Shown here: positions 22,569-35,680 of the stretch, one piece after another
How the letters are laid out: the number at the start of each line of letters is the position of its first letter
Position numbering within the stretch: position 1 is the first letter of the stretch
Source of the DNA: Paramyrothecium sp. XJ0827
Taxonomy: Eukaryota; Ascomycota; Sordariomycetes; Hypocreales; Stachybotryaceae
Length of the DNA: 64,000 nt
Direction of reading: 5' to 3'
NCBI GenBank assembly: GCA_020881915.1
Contig: JAJFPB010000012.1
Span: 372,001 to 436,000 of the forward strand
Notes under the pieces: model-generated
What the model saw: only the letters and a program-made list of their open reading frames with translations
What the model was told of the DNA's origin: nothing
Databases searched by the model: none
Translations under genes and position numbers: made by a program

Positions 22569-24372
22569 CTATTGGACCAACTCATACACCCGGTGTGTAG
22601 TTCCGTGCACCTCGCTGGGAAACCTCGTCGAGCCATTAAGCTCTCGAAAAGACCCAGACTCAGTGCTGTATTGATGCAGGACCTCATGAGAGGGCGTAAG
22701 CTCATTCTTACTGGTGTTTTCTTGAGCTGCTCTGGCCGTTGGCCGCTGACGTCGCAGCCAGAGGTAGCTGATAGCGAATCCCATGATAGTTAACACAACT
22801 ACACTTCCCGCTACAGCGCCACCTATTGCAGCACCCGGTACTGAAGGGATTTCAGATGAAGATGATGTCTCTGTTGGTGCGGGAGGCTGAGAAGAAGATC
22901 CCGACGCAGGAGATTCCGTAGTGGATGCCGACGCCAATGATGTCATGTAAGTTGTTGACGTGGCGCTTGACTGAGCAATACTAGAACTGCCATTGCATTC
23001 GTCACCTGTTTTGCCATCGGAAACGCGAACTAAATTGCTCTTTTTAGTGGGATTAGCCTTCCAGAGAGTAAATGTATTTTCATCATGGTTGACCATTAGA
23101 TAGGCCGATGTAAAAAAATAGCGGCCTAGGTTTGCAGGCTTCGTCTCGACGGGGTTGAAAAGGACTTCTCGATATTTGTCCTCAGTAGCACGAGTCCCGT
23201 TCTCATAGATATCGACCGAAGGTATCATATATTGGTCGTTCGGAACCCGAATATCAAGCCCGCTGCTCAGGTGAATCGTCATGTCCCCTTTGAATCTTTG
23301 CATTCGTTAGCGATTGTGATTTTAAATATTACAATTCATGGCTCACGCGTTGTTGGTGCTAAATCCTCGTGCATTCCAGTGCAGCTTATACGCAGGCCAC
23401 TCGTTTTTAGTACCAGTCACCGCCTCAAACTTCTCAAAGTATACTTGAGGAGCCTCGAGTAAAAGATGCGCTTGGGGAACAATGCAGCAAGGTAGAAGCG
23501 TACTGGACGGCATGATACTCTCGACTTGCCCATTCGGAAGGTGGACCGTGATATCTTTTACAATAACTCTCATACCGGTCCAACAGCCGGTAGAGCTGTC
23601 GTAGTTGTCAAAGTCGAGTGGTGCGGTATAGTTTTGACCAAGGACTTTCTCTTCATCGTAACCGCCCAAGACAAGCGATCCATCAATGGAGTCTTCGACC
23701 CACGTATGGCCCCAATAAAGAGACCAAACACGGGAAGCAATTTTCCCAGCATCACGAAGGTGTTTCAGGTATGTTGAATTTGGTCCTAGGCCAAGAGCGT
23801 GGAGTGTACTGATGCTGTTATCCCAGCCTTCGCGTGGTATTCCGATCGGAAAGTTGTCGATTGCCTCATTGCCGTCCATTTGCAGAACATCGGTCCCTCC
23901 GATACCTGTCGATATGAGTCTGGAGATTTCCCCCTCGGAACCTTCGTACTGTGCCTCTTCTGGTGCACCGCCTGCCGACATGACGCTGTTGCTTTTACTA
24001 TAAGTGTCGGAGTTCTCTTTATGGAACGGATTGCCGCGCCGAATCCGGCAGAGGAGGTCATTCCAGATGATAGCTTCTGGACAATATGTATTGTCGTCAT
24101 AGATCCAGGTATTATTCAACTCGCTGTGGGTTGTTTAGCAATAGTTGCAACGAATAAGTTTTCAGGTCATGATAAACGTACGCCCATGGTAAGAGGACGA
24201 TATCTTGGGCAGCAGATCCAATCTTAGCAGGAATGCCTCTCATGTAGGAGTCTCCCACGTCGGGGAGTACCTGGACTTCACGAATAGGTATCTCCAGCAC
24301 GCCTCCATCACATGTGCGTGAGCCTTGAGTCAGGCTCATTAGAGGTAGTAAAAGAGAAAGCAGCCGGTGCAT
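22569..24372 (-). CDS. Membrane-anchored aspartic-peptidase-like (A1 fold) protein, catalytic motifs absent
   Basis: Three exons (24372..24182, 24123..23347, 23295..22569; introns 58 and 51 nt) give 564 residues. A signal peptide (MHRLLSLLLPLMSLTQG) is followed by a pepsin-fold ectodomain: ALGLGPNSTYLKHL, IASRVWSLYWG and SLVLGGYDEEKV match the flap and domain elements of fungal A1-like proteins. The place of the first DTGS motif reads LLPWAELNNTWIY, and around the second one IMPSSTLLPCC, so both catalytic aspartates are missing. A Ser/Thr-rich stalk (about 410-455), one membrane helix (VPGAAIGGAVAGSVVVLTIM...) and a cytoplasmic tail of about 75 residues follow. This looks like a cell-surface pseudoprotease that could bind peptides or wall polymers. 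Many filamentous ascomycetes carry such catalytic-minus relatives. Confidence 0.8.
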
Positions 24373-25193
24373 ATTTGACTGTCCAAAAGGGCATCAGAGA
24401 CGATATCGACATCAAATAAGCCTAGAAGGTCATTTGCAGAATAGGAACCACATAATCGGAAAGAAATCGAAACATTTTGCAACTGTGAAGTTATGATTCC
24501 AGTCCCAGAATGTATCTGTGCCACCCCCTATTTTCGACCGAGCCTTACAGCCGAAATCAACCTTGTTAAGAAAAAATTGCCACACCTTTGTAAGGTTGAT
24601 TTGATTCGGGATTACTGTCTATTTAATTATGCACGGTCGTTTGCGGTCCCCGAAGTGATCCGATGGGGGCTACGGGGGCCTGCTACTACCCAACGGCGTC
24701 ATCTCGAACCCAGGAAATTTTCAACCGTTAGTCACCCCCATGCATGAAGTGTAGCACAAGGCTTTGGGGTTCTCCTATATCCAGTATCTATATTTGTCGT
24801 TTTATGCACAGATTTTACGAGAAGCACCCCAGGTGCAAGGCCACGTGACCCCACAGGATTTGGTAGGTTATCATGACCGTATCGCAACCGTAAGTCCTAA
24901 AGCTAGCAAGCTTTAGTCACTACATGGTTAAAGAGCTATTTAATAGATGCTGTAGCATGTAATGATACATATAATAATATATGACAATTTAGGGTTTATG
25001 TTATTAACACGGGCTCCATAAAAACGTTTTAAGACGAGGCCCCCTGTCTTAATTAGGCCCCCGCTTCCTCATTCCTCACTTCCACAACATACCGCCTGCG
25101 TCCTGAGTCTTTGGCCCAGATCTAGCTGGGGATCGTCGACCAGAGTGGTATTTAAGAGTGGCAAATAGCCGAAGCTGGAAGTATTCGCTTACT
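24373..25193. other. Divergent intergenic region, partly AT-rich
   Basis: 820 bp between two divergent starts. Bases about 24,890-25,035 are strongly AT-rich. A TATTTAAG element at 25149-25156 stands about 40 bp before the downstream ATG. No gene is seen. Confidence 0.35.
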
Positions 25194-26791
25194 ATGTCTG
25201 TAGTTCCGGATTTATTGGTGCCTGAAGGTGAGTGAGGGTTATTGCCCGCTGATAATACCCTGAGCTATGAAAGTACTGACGGAACATTTCAGAGGTTGCT
25301 ACCTTGTCCAGTGGATTCGATTTTGTAGAAGCCCTCAAGAGGGCAGAACAGGAGAAGCGCAACGCGCCCGTTCCATGTCAGTGGCCAGATACCCTGATAT
25401 CGACGCGCGCAATACATGCCAACGACCCTGTCCAACCCCCATCTGTATCGGCCGACCAAATCGAATATGGCATTTTGTGTCTCAACATCTGGAAGCTCAG
25501 ATTAAATATTCAGGGACAATGGAAGCCTCGAGCCATATTAGAACACGTCGGCTCGTACACAGACTGCGACCTCAGAAGATGGCCGATATCAGGGTCTGGC
25601 GCGGGCTCGGGATGGGGCGGACGCGCAACAACTCTTCGATCCGACATGTCTCTTATGACACGACCCTGCGAGGCCGTCTTGCACCTGCTCCTTGAGGGAC
25701 ACTTGGATTCCAATCAGTCGTCGGGGGAAGATGCGGTGATGGAACTTGGCTCGATCAGCTTAGGCCCCTTTGTGGAACCTTGCACGATGAGAATGGAGTA
25801 CTGTGCCTTCAAGGACGCTACGGTCACGATCGACATGACAGTCACATTCTCACGAGCGCATCTCGATATTATGACGGAAAGCCAGTCGCGGAACAAATGG
25901 CTCAAATTGCCACATTATGATCTTGGTGGCCTTGAGCTCGTCGAAGCGAAGGACACCGACGAGTTCTACCTCATGGCGACCATATGTGCAGAAGACTACC
26001 TGGAGGGATCGGCCAAGTTCTCTCTTGACAACCCTTGGATACTACCTGTCAGGTTTGTGTATGAAACCCCCGGTAGCCTCCATCTCTTGAGCCCGATATC
26101 AAGCAGCTGGCATCTCCTCGGCCGCGTCCAGAGGTGCCGCCGAGTGACCAACGAGGAGGCTCAACTATACGCCGCGCAGCTTGTGTGTGCACTGGAAAGT
26201 CTACACAACATGGGCATAGTCGGCTTGCTTAGCTCTGAGAATGTCCTTTTAGATGTGTTTGGTAGGATCCGCATTATCACCCCAAGGCTCTTCACGACCG
26301 GCCAGAGTTGCTGCCTTAGCCAATTGGTATATATCGCTCCTGAGGTTCTGAGTGGTGACGTACCATCTCAACTCACGGACTGGTGGATATTGGGAAGCTT
26401 TATTTACGAGATTCTGACCGGGCTGCCCCCTTTCTATCATCAAGACCTGGCTGAGAGGGATCGCAAGATCCTCATGGAGGAATTAAACATACCCACATAC
26501 CTCCACGGCGTTACGGCAGATCTCCTACGACGCCTGCTGGACAAGAATCCAACCCAGCGCTTAGGAGGAGTATGTGGTGTATTAGAGATCAAGAAACACG
26601 ACTTCTTCCTGGGTGTCGATTGGCAACATCCCAGCGCCGGATGTCCCAAACTGAGCCCTTTTCAACCACATGATGCCAGAAATATCTTCACTAACTCGCC
26701 CTATCAGTCGCCTGATGAGTCCGCTACCGGATCGTCTCGCACTTCACCACCAAAAAGAATTCGCGAATCCAGGGGGTGGAAGGGTTCTTGA
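25194..26791 (+). CDS. AGC-family (YPK/Gad8-like) pseudokinase
   Basis: Exon 1 (25194..25227), a 65-nt intron (GTGAGT...TTTCAG) and exon 2 (25293..26791) give 510 residues. Residues about 217-455 align by eye with the kinase domain of fungal YPK-type AGC kinases: NPWILPVRFVYETPGSLHLL, QLYAAQLVCALESLH, ENVLLD, YIAPEVL, LTDWWILG, YEILTGLPPFY and NPTQRLGG. The structural motifs remain but each catalytic one is lost. The glycine loop is unrecognisable, the ATP-binding lysine position reads YLMATI (Ala240), the YRDLKPEN loop reads VGLLSSEN (322-328), and the DFG segment reads ITPRLF (340-345). It is therefore predicted to be catalytically dead. The first 200 residues are not recognised. The C-terminus (SPYQSPDESATGSSRTSPP) resembles a Ser/Pro-rich tail, but I see no hydrophobic motif. 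It may act as a scaffold or decoy; the frame is long and intact. Confidence 0.82.
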
Positions 26792-27972
26792 TTTGCCGAA
26801 AGGGGTGATGGTGCCGGGATATATAGTTGTTGGTGATAGCTACGGTCGGAACGTAAGGTACACGATAGAGATATTGTCATCACTTGCCTCTATGGCTTAG
26901 TGGGCAGCTGGGAGGTCTTTGATAGCGATACAAGAGAATTCGTCCTGATGTTCGACCACTCGTGAGCCGACTTTACTACCCTTAACCTTTACCAATACGT
27001 AGAGAAGAGCTGTGACCTCTCTTCAGGTGAGGGCGAATCTTTTAGATACATAGTGTTAAACCGGCAGTAGTATATTATGGAGGTGCCTGCTGGTGCTAGG
27101 TGGCTATAAAGTAAAAGGTAGGTACTTGCCTCAAATAATACCTAGTATTGGAGTCGTTAAGGGAGGATGTCTGGATTGGACAGGTAGTCTACATGCCAGC
27201 CGAATATGCTTCAAGGCTCAGGGGTATAGGCTGGCACGAGGGCTAAGAACGTGCACTACTACAAGCTATGTGATGCCCATATCTATTCTGGATAATTCGA
27301 AATGAACTTTGTTCATGATGGTGCCACTTAGCTGTGTCGCGTAGAGCTCAACCAGCCCCCAAGGTCACCTAGTAATTTGCGGAGGCTGAAACGTATGCAC
27401 TGTTCCTCGACCATTTTGCCGCTTCTGGATTTCACTGCGCGTGGCAATAATCGCCTGCGAAGTGACAATAAGCTTCAAGGGACTTTGGTCAGCAGGATGT
27501 CCTGGAAATGCTACGAGAGCCCAGTTGCAAGCAGCAGTGTCGATTATTGTACAGAGGGCAATTCGCGTGGTTGCGCCATCGCCCCCTCGTCCCAATCGGC
27601 CTCATCCGATTGGCTTTCCTCGAACAATCGTCCTATTGCAAGGGCACCCCCAAGGCTTGGCACGCAGGTGGTTTGTGTTATGGTTTTGATAAGCCCACCC
27701 AACTCACCACTCGGAATCCTTGCCTAGGCGCTATGACACTTTGCCAAGCTCCATTGTCCTCAGCTAAGCCACTGGCTGACGGACTGGGGGCCTCCAAGAA
27801 CCCAAGAAAGCCTCGACCAATCCATCAAGGTTTACAAGCCTACCCTTGAGAAAGGATCCGAAGGCCTCCAAGTGCGTCCGGCAACAATATTACGCGTACA
27901 CACACCGCGTCCTGCGGGGAAAGCCCTTCCACCACAAGGAATTATCATCGGAAACCTCACGAGTAAGTGACA
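26792..27972. other. Intergenic region, no gene seen
   Basis: 1.2 kb including the antiporter promoter and leader. Short frames only. Confidence 0.3.
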
Positions 27973-30649
27973 ATGATGGAAAAGGTTGTGAATTGGCTTG
28001 TTCGACGCCAGGATGGCGGAGATCGCGCGCCATCGCAGGCGGGCGTTTTCGAAGGTTTGGACCCTAGTGTCTGGAATCCAGCAGACCCAATTATTCTCTT
28101 CATCATCCAGGCCACTATAGTGATTGCACTTACAAGGCTGTTGTACTGGCCGCTTTCCAAGATTCGCGAGCCGCGCGTAATCGCAGAAGTAATAACTGTA
28201 AGAGCAACTGAGGTCATCTATTCATCATCATGAATCGGTCGCTAACGAGCAAGCTGAACAGGGCATCATCCTTGGGCCGTCCATCATGGGCCGCATCCCA
28301 GGCTTTTCTGCGACGATTTTCCCAGCGGCGTCGATGCCGGCATTTCGTCTTGCCGCCAATCTTGGTTTGGTGCTGTTCCTCTTCTTGGTTGGTCTGGAGA
28401 TCAACTTGAATTACCTTCTCAGTAACTGGAGGGTCGCAATCAGTGTTGCAACGCTCGACATGGCCATTCCTTTCGGATTTGGCGTTGCCATTGCATACGG
28501 TCTTTATAATGAGTTCGGCGACGAGCCAAACGTCGCGCCCATTTCGTTCGGCGTCTATGCGCTTTTCGTTGGTGTTGCCATGGCTATCACGGCATTTCCC
28601 GTCCTCTGCCGTATCTTGACGTCTCTCAAGCTGCTCAACACCAATGTTGGTGTCATCGTGCTCTCTTCAGGAATTGCCAATGATGTCGTGGGCTGGGTGT
28701 TGCTCGCGCTGTGCGTTACGCTGGTCAATTCGGGAGCCGGTGTAACGGCCGTGTATGTGCTGCTAGCATCGATTGGTTGGGCTTTGTTTCTGGCGTTTGC
28801 TGTGCGACCCGCGTTCATGGTGGTCCTTCGCAGAACAGGAAGCCTAGAGAAAGGCCCAAGCGAGGGAGTCGTAGCTTTGACAATCTTCATTGTGCTGGCG
28901 TCGAGTTTCTTTACCAGCGTTATCGGCGCGCACTCCATCTTCGGTGCCTTCATGGTCGGCTTGATGTGTCCTCACGAGGGAGGATTTGCCATCAAGCTCA
29001 CAGAGAAGATCGAGGATCTCATTTCCGCATTGTTGGTACCCTTGTTCTTTGCCAACGCAGGTTTAAGCGCCAATCTTGCACTCCTGGACAGTGGAGTTGT
29101 CTGGGGCTATGTTATCGCCATCATTGTTGTTGCTTTCCTCAGCAAGATCATCGGCGGTACGATTGGCGCTCGCTTGAATGGCCTCGTATGGCGGGAATCG
29201 TTTACCATTGGAACCCTCATGTCATGCAAAGGGTTGGTGGAGCTCATCGTCCTGAACATTGGACTGCAAGCAGGGATCCTGAGCACAAGGACCTTTACCA
29301 TGTTTGTTGTCATGGCACTCGTCACTACTTTTGCCACGGCTCCAGCCGTGAGCTTTCTGTACCCTCCATCTTACCAGCGTAAGCTGCAACTTTGGAGACA
29401 AGGTCGAATCAACTGGGATGGCGCACCCATCGAGCAAACGCATGAAAATGATGACTCAGAACGCCGTGACGCAACGAATCGGATGTTTGTGTATCTCCGA
29501 GCTGATAGTCTGTCAAGCTTGATATCAATCATCAGCCTCTTCACTACAGGACAAGGTAATAGGGCAACAGGCCCAGACGCTACAAATGACGACGCGAAGG
29601 TTGCTACTATTCCTCAAACTGCCCAGGCGGCATCGGAGCTCTTCCGAATCCATGGTCAGCGCCTCATCGAACTCAGCGAGCGTAACTCTTCCGTCATGAA
29701 AGTCTCCGAGATCGAGGACTACGCGGAAAACGATCCCATTCTCAAGGCTTTTGGGACTTGCGCTGGTAATGCCACGCGAGACGTGGTCATCTCTGGCCAA
29801 CTTGCCGTCGTTCCCAAGGAGGCGTTTGCTGAGACCCTCATCACTGAAACCCAGAACACCAATAGTGATTTACTTCTGCTCCCTTGGAGTGAGACGGGCA
29901 CACTATCGGAATCGATATCCTTCTTCAGCGCCGCAACGCCCAGGAACCCACAAGCCAACAGCGAGTACGCGTCCTTGGTATCGGCCGTGTTTGACAAGGC
30001 CAGAAAGACATGCGCAGTCGCCACCTATGTTGATAGCACAATTCTGAAACGAGAGTCCTCGCACGCTGCGCCGATGAGACGACAAGCCTCGCGCGTCTCT
30101 ACAGCATCTGGCATATCCGAGATCCGGGACCCATCTGTAGTTAGATTCTACTCGGCAGAAGCATCGTCCAAACGGCACGTCTATGCGCTGTATGCAGGCA
30201 ACCATGACGATATCCTGGCTGTCCGCCTTGGACTGCAGCTTGCGAACAACGAGAACGTAAGCCTCGTCGTCATTGACGCTGCGTCCCCCGACGACCCAAG
30301 TTACGCCGAGTTTGGCCGGCTTCAAGACTCCGTCGACCCAGCGCTTGCCGACAGAGTCAGCTTCCAAGAGATGACGACCGCGCACGGCGGTAACGTCGGG
30401 CTGATTGCGGGCGGTTTCTTGGCTTCACGCACAGACTCTGGCAAGGCTGCATTATTCTTGCTCGGCCGCTCAGCCTCCCTTCCAGAGGGAGAGAACACGG
30501 GGACGCCCGACAGTTTGGAAGCTTTGGGTCCAGTTGCGTCGGCGATAGCAACAGAAATAAAGACGACAGGTGTGGTGGGTGTGAGCCTAATGGTGATGCA
30601 AGCGAAAAGAACACCGGAGATGGAGGCGTCCGACAAAAAGTTGAGCTAG
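27973..30649 (+). CDS. KHA1: K+/H+ antiporter (CPA2 family, KHA1-type)
   Basis: Exon 1 (27973..28197) and exon 2 (28262..30649), joined across a 64-nt intron (GTAAGA...GAACAG), give 870 residues. Residues about 30-420 form the Na+/H+-exchanger membrane domain: PLSKIREPRVIAEVIT-GIILGPS, LFLFLVGLEINLNYL and MSCKGLVELIVLNIGL. These are signature segments of CPA2 antiporters, with about 12 helices. The remaining 430 residues are soluble, with universal-stress-like segments (LLLLPWSETG, HVYALYAGNHDDILAVRLG) that are probably regulatory. The yeast relative KHA1 moves K+ for H+ across Golgi-type membranes and helps with pH and cation balance. Two ATGs are adjacent (27973 and 27976); the first follows no upstream in-frame ATG. 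The gene looks ordinary and intact. Confidence 0.92.
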
Positions 30650-31881
30650 GCCGACGCAGCTTGTTGATGATCACAACAAACCCTCAACGCCGGCCATCGA
30701 ATTTGGCGCACCATTAAGTGGGAATGGCACCTTGTGAGACGCGATCAATCCTCTTCTGTTGATTTCAGTCCAATAAATCCTAAGTCCGTTTCCAACTGAA
30801 CGATTGTTACCCACGGTTCCACGGTGATGATATGTGTAAGCTCTAGTTACGATCTTGAAACATGTGCATAGGACGAAAATAGGCATATAAGATGTATGGT
30901 TAATACAGGCAAATGACTTGGAGGTTCAAACATTCGGCCATCCACTCCTCTCTAAGCGGCATAGTCCTGGTTTGGCAACAAGTTTACCCTCTGTAAGCCT
31001 TCCCAACTATGCGTATGTTTTCGATTATGGACGGCCGAGTTTCTAGGAACGAACAATATGAGCACGGAAGCAAATCGACCAACTTCAATTGCTACGAGTT
31101 TGATTCCCCTGGATCTCGTGTAGGACATCTTCGTGTCCAGGCAAGTTGTTGTTTCTCATGTCCCCGCTAATCAGAGAGCGTATGTCAGAATTAGGATAAG
31201 GCGTCGAATTGCATGCTAATCGGCACTAAGCGAAGGATCCTGATTACATCCTCTTTTCGCGCCTTGTGTTTTTTTGGAACCTCCCGCGTCGCGTACTTAG
31301 CTCATGCCCCTGTCTGGTCCGCTTGTCCAGCTCGGCTAGCGTCCATCCCTGTTTCATTTCTGCAGTAAGCAATCCTACGAAAAAATTGTTCGAAGATGAG
31401 CCAATCAACAGATAAGGCAGCCTCTATTACCCCTTGTTGAGTCAGCCGTTGCAAGGGTAAATCTGCGTGAAGATCGCTAATTCTCAAACAAACTAAAACT
31501 TGAATCCGTCATCGACCAGACGCCATCTGGCAGCTACTTTCAGCTCGACAGACTGCGTCAACGAAAAGAGACAATAGATATTGGTTTAACAGTCTCATAA
31601 TAACTAGAGACTCGGGATTCTCTCTATATTGCACGAACGCCACACAACAGGAGGATGTCCTCTTAGGGGTATCTTCCAAAAGACGTCCTAGGACACACTG
31701 AGTTTGCCTGAACATTAAAGAGAAAATGTAGCTACACACGTGAGTTACAATTCTTCCATTCTGACGGCCCAATCCTGGCATCTGGAAATCTGGGCTGTGT
31801 CATCGAATTATCTTCAATTACTGCAGAGGAGATGACGTTTGACCACTACATGAAGATAACATCTGTATAGCACAACTCAAC
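30650..31881. other. Intergenic region, no gene seen
   Basis: 1.2 kb between two plus-strand genes, with no supported frame or repeat. Confidence 0.3.
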
Positions 31882-34800
31882 ATGAAACACTCTTTACTAA
31901 ATTCTGGTCCAATGTGGCCAGCAGGCCATGCACAAGCAATGTGGAACCCAGTCTGGCTGTCCATGCCGATCTTGGCATCGTTTGTTGTTCTTTTCCTTGC
32001 CATGCAACTCGCAACCGTGATGCTGTACCATTTCTCCCAGGAGCATAATGGCTTAGGCACACAGGAGGAGAAATATTACTACGCCTGGAAATACGGTCCA
32101 ACTGCGGGTACTGTGTTCCGTCCAGAGAAGCGACCATGTTACAAAATCACTAATTCTTGATTAGTACTCGTCGTTGTGAATGCCCTTTGGCGACAAGTCG
32201 ACCACAATATCAAGATATTAACACCGTGGAGGGAGCTCAGCGAAGGCCCAGCTACTGCTGATAAAACCTTACTATTGGATTACGTGTCTCCGATTTTACC
32301 AGTCAACCTGTGGATGGCCATGAAATACCGACATTGGGTAGTTGTGCTTTCGATATGCGGGCAAATCTTGATTCTCGCTAGTGTACGTACGGCCCAGTGC
32401 GCACAACGTTCGAAAGTGAATTGTGTAAGGAGCACGTCTTGCTAACGCTGCGTTACACCAGACTGTCTTTTCAACCGCTTTGATTGTCCTTGAGCCTACC
32501 GATATGGCACAGGATCGATCAGACTTGCGTCTAATGACTAGCATACAACCACAAACTGATCTTGATTGGCTTCACGACTTTGGACCATGGCCTGCGCAAA
32601 TCTACCACGGCATTCAATTCCTCGATGTCCCGTATCCTCTTGGAACGTCAGAAGACACGATACTGCCTCAAATCAGGCCTCCGAGCCATTCAGACAATAC
32701 GAGCAGCTACACAGCGGTAGTCGACGGCGTCAAGGTTGGGTTTTCCTGCGAGATACTCCCTGCTCCAGATACACAGAAGTTGAGGAGCTACCCATTCAAA
32801 GTTGACATTGATACGCCTGAATGTCTTGTCAAAGATGTTGAGATCGTTCCACAGGGTGAATTGGACGCGGATCAAAAACCAAGACGGAACCCTGACGTCT
32901 TCATTACTGGCCTAAAATGCAACGAAAAAATATTCAAAAATATGACCCAAGAAGATTTCGACAGTAAGCGTCTTAACACGACACTTGACGTGCAGTATCT
33001 TCTTTCAGGAGTAAAGTTTGCCCAAGACACCCAGTCTGAACAACCGCGCGTCGACAAATTATCATTGGTTCTGTGCAAGCCATCCTACGGTCTACACACA
33101 TTTGATGTCCGCTTTACAAGTCCAAGCAACTGGACCATCTTGAACACGCATCCCGAAAACTCTTCTGCACCAAAGAGGCAGTTTGACGGTTTCTCCGGGC
33201 TTCTTTTGGGCTTTGGAGTGTTGAGATCGGCCTACGACTGGTCCGCTATCCGAGCGAATTCGCTAGGTTTTGATGCCGGTCCGTATGGTCTTCCTCTTCT
33301 GCTTCAAATGAAACATGGCAGCAGTACCCTTGAACCGTTCTTGAATCCCAAAATTTTAGCGAGCACAGCCAAGGATGTGTTCAATGGGGTTGCCGTTCAG
33401 ATGCTGCATGAAATTTTCTTTCAACAGGCAGACCGAAACACAACTGGCAGTGTTATGACGCGGGTTAACAGACTCCACGTGACGGAGGTTTCGACAATCT
33501 TGATGTGCGTTTCATTCGGCTTGGTTGCTCTCATTTCTCTGGCAATCATGATCATTCGACCTCATTCAGTCATACCTTTCCATCCTGAACCGATATCGTC
33601 TATGGCAGTGGTGCTCGCTTCCAGCCCTCAGCTTACCAACATCATATGCACGTTGAACACATGTCGGTTTAGTGAGATTCGGAGTCTACTAGCCCAATTC
33701 CAATACCACAGTTCAGTTGACGAAACCGTTTGTTTAAGACTGGAAGCCGAAGCTCTCGACTCACAAGAGGAGACGCCACAACATCCACCAGACCAGAAAG
33801 GCATTTCATGGTGGCAGCCAATGGCTGGCGCCAACTGGTTTCTGGCTCTACTGGTCGTCCTCCCACTGACGATCATTGCACTGCTCGAAGGCCTTCAACA
33901 TATTTCAGACAAAGACAATGGCATCCTGGAGCTGCCATCAGATCAAGCAGCAGTCTTCACAACATACATACCGACAGCGGTAGTGCTTGGGTTTGCTAGC
34001 ATGTATGCGTGTCTGGAGCACAACATCGCGATACTTAGCCCGTTCGCTACCATGAAAAGCGGCAGAGCACATGCGTCTCAGTCCATCAATCTTGCTTTTA
34101 CAGAGAGACTCCTTCCTCGCGTCGCATATCTGTCTGTCAAAACACGGCACTTTGCCCTGACAACGGTATTGCTCGGAAACTTCGTCGGTGGGTTTTTGAC
34201 CATCGTTGTTTCGGGTTTGTACAAATCTATTGAAGTTCCACGCACGGAAGCCCTGGTGCTTCAGGAAAGTGACAAGTTCGAACTCAACAACGGGGCGATT
34301 CTGGGCTCTGATGACGAAGGCCTTCAAAGAGCATCGCTACTAGAATATAATGGTCTGGAGTTTGGCAGAGGAGCGTATCAGAATCTTGCATTCAACTTCT
34401 ACAATTATTCAACCGATCACGATTCATCTTTGTCGGGCACGATCAATATCGAAGTTCCTGCTATCCGTCCGCAGTTGAACTGCACGGCAATTTCATTGCA
34501 AAAGGGTGAATACAATATTACTGGAGACAAGGGAATCACCGATGAAGGGATGATCTATGTCGCTGTCCAAGCGAGACTCCCCGAGCAGCATTGGTGTGAA
34601 ACGCACGTGAATGGATCACCATCTTCTACATTTCCTAGCGAGGATCTAAGCGATGTAATGGCTTTTTCCGTTCCAGCAAATGGCACTGGAACCTTTTACG
34701 GCTTGGTGAATGAGATACAGTGGAATTCTGACGGGTCTTCCAAGTCGTTCGGAGAAAGGGAGCGACTCAAAGGTTGTCCAACTCTGATCATAGGAGCCGG

Positions 34801-35680
34801 CGAGATGAGGGCTGCCAAAGCACCCAACGTGGGCAACGACACATCCTACACATTTGAAAGCGATCTCGGAATCATAGTCTGCTACCAGCATATGGTGAAG
34901 AGGCAGACAAACGTCACGCTGACGATCCCGAACCTGGAGATTGACATACAGCGACCACCGCAGCCCGATCAGTCTTCTACAACTTTCATCCTGAACGATA
35001 GAGCAAGCAAGAGATTTGACTACCCTCTCGCGCCATGGTTGACAAGTTTGGTTGCTCCAGTTTATCATAGATCATCTTCCATGAGGAAGGATCCAAGGTT
35101 CATTGACAATAACATGCATCCTCTGTTTCGGTTTGCTACGCAAGGGGAGTACGAACAACCTTTCGAGGAGCTCATGGGCGCCAACAATACAGATGCTCTT
35201 GCTGCGGCAGTAGATGGCATGTACAGCCGCTATATGGCCCAGGCCATATCGTTGCATATGCGTGATTCTACTGATGCTGGTGACTCGGATGTCTCTTCTT
35301 ACGAAGGAACGGTAACATTGTCCGGTTCAAGGCGGCTAAAGCAAAATAAACCCACGAAAGTTGCGTTGCAAGCCATGCTCTCAGTCATGGTGGCCTGCGC
35401 CGTCGTGGCAAGACTACTATTCCCAGGTCGGAAGTTACTTCTCTACGACCCGTGTTCGATCTTTGGAAGAGCTGCTTTACTCGCCGGCAGCGACATGGTT
35501 GAGGAGTTGGCCAAGGTGGTATCAGAACAGCAGCACACTGGTGTTGCAGCCCCCAATGCTGTTGAGATTTATCAAGGCCAAACATTTACCTTGAAATGGT
35601 GGCGGAAATCGGAACAAAGTCACTACGATAAGGGACGGTATGGGATAGAGGTGGACATGGATTCTCCTGTAAGAGGCTAG
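31882..35680 (+). CDS. Large DUF3433-type membrane protein
   Basis: Three exons (31882..32107, 32165..32382, 32462..35680) with introns of 57 and 79 nt give 1220 residues. Family hallmarks appear twice. The first is a membrane helix followed by ALWRQVDHNIKILTPWRELS, TADKTLLLDYVSPILPV and the helix of KYRHWVVVLSICGQILILAS. The second half repeats the plan with YACLEHNIAILSPFATMKSG, a helix (TTVLLGNFVGGFLTIVVSG) and a long ectodomain. Two extracellular stretches (about 165-440 and 720-1090) carry many NxS/T sequons and cysteines. The last helix (KVALQAMLSVMVACAVVARLLF) precedes a cytosolic tail. Eight or more membrane segments are expected. The function is unknown; the duplicated layout suggests a surface or vacuolar membrane protein. 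Proteins of this family are numerous in filamentous ascomycetes. Confidence 0.8.

Noticed and set aside
24660..24725. Sequence resembling a tRNA T-loop on the minus strand (GGGTTCGAG)
   Set aside because: No matching acceptor stem, anticodon arm or D-arm at proper distances.
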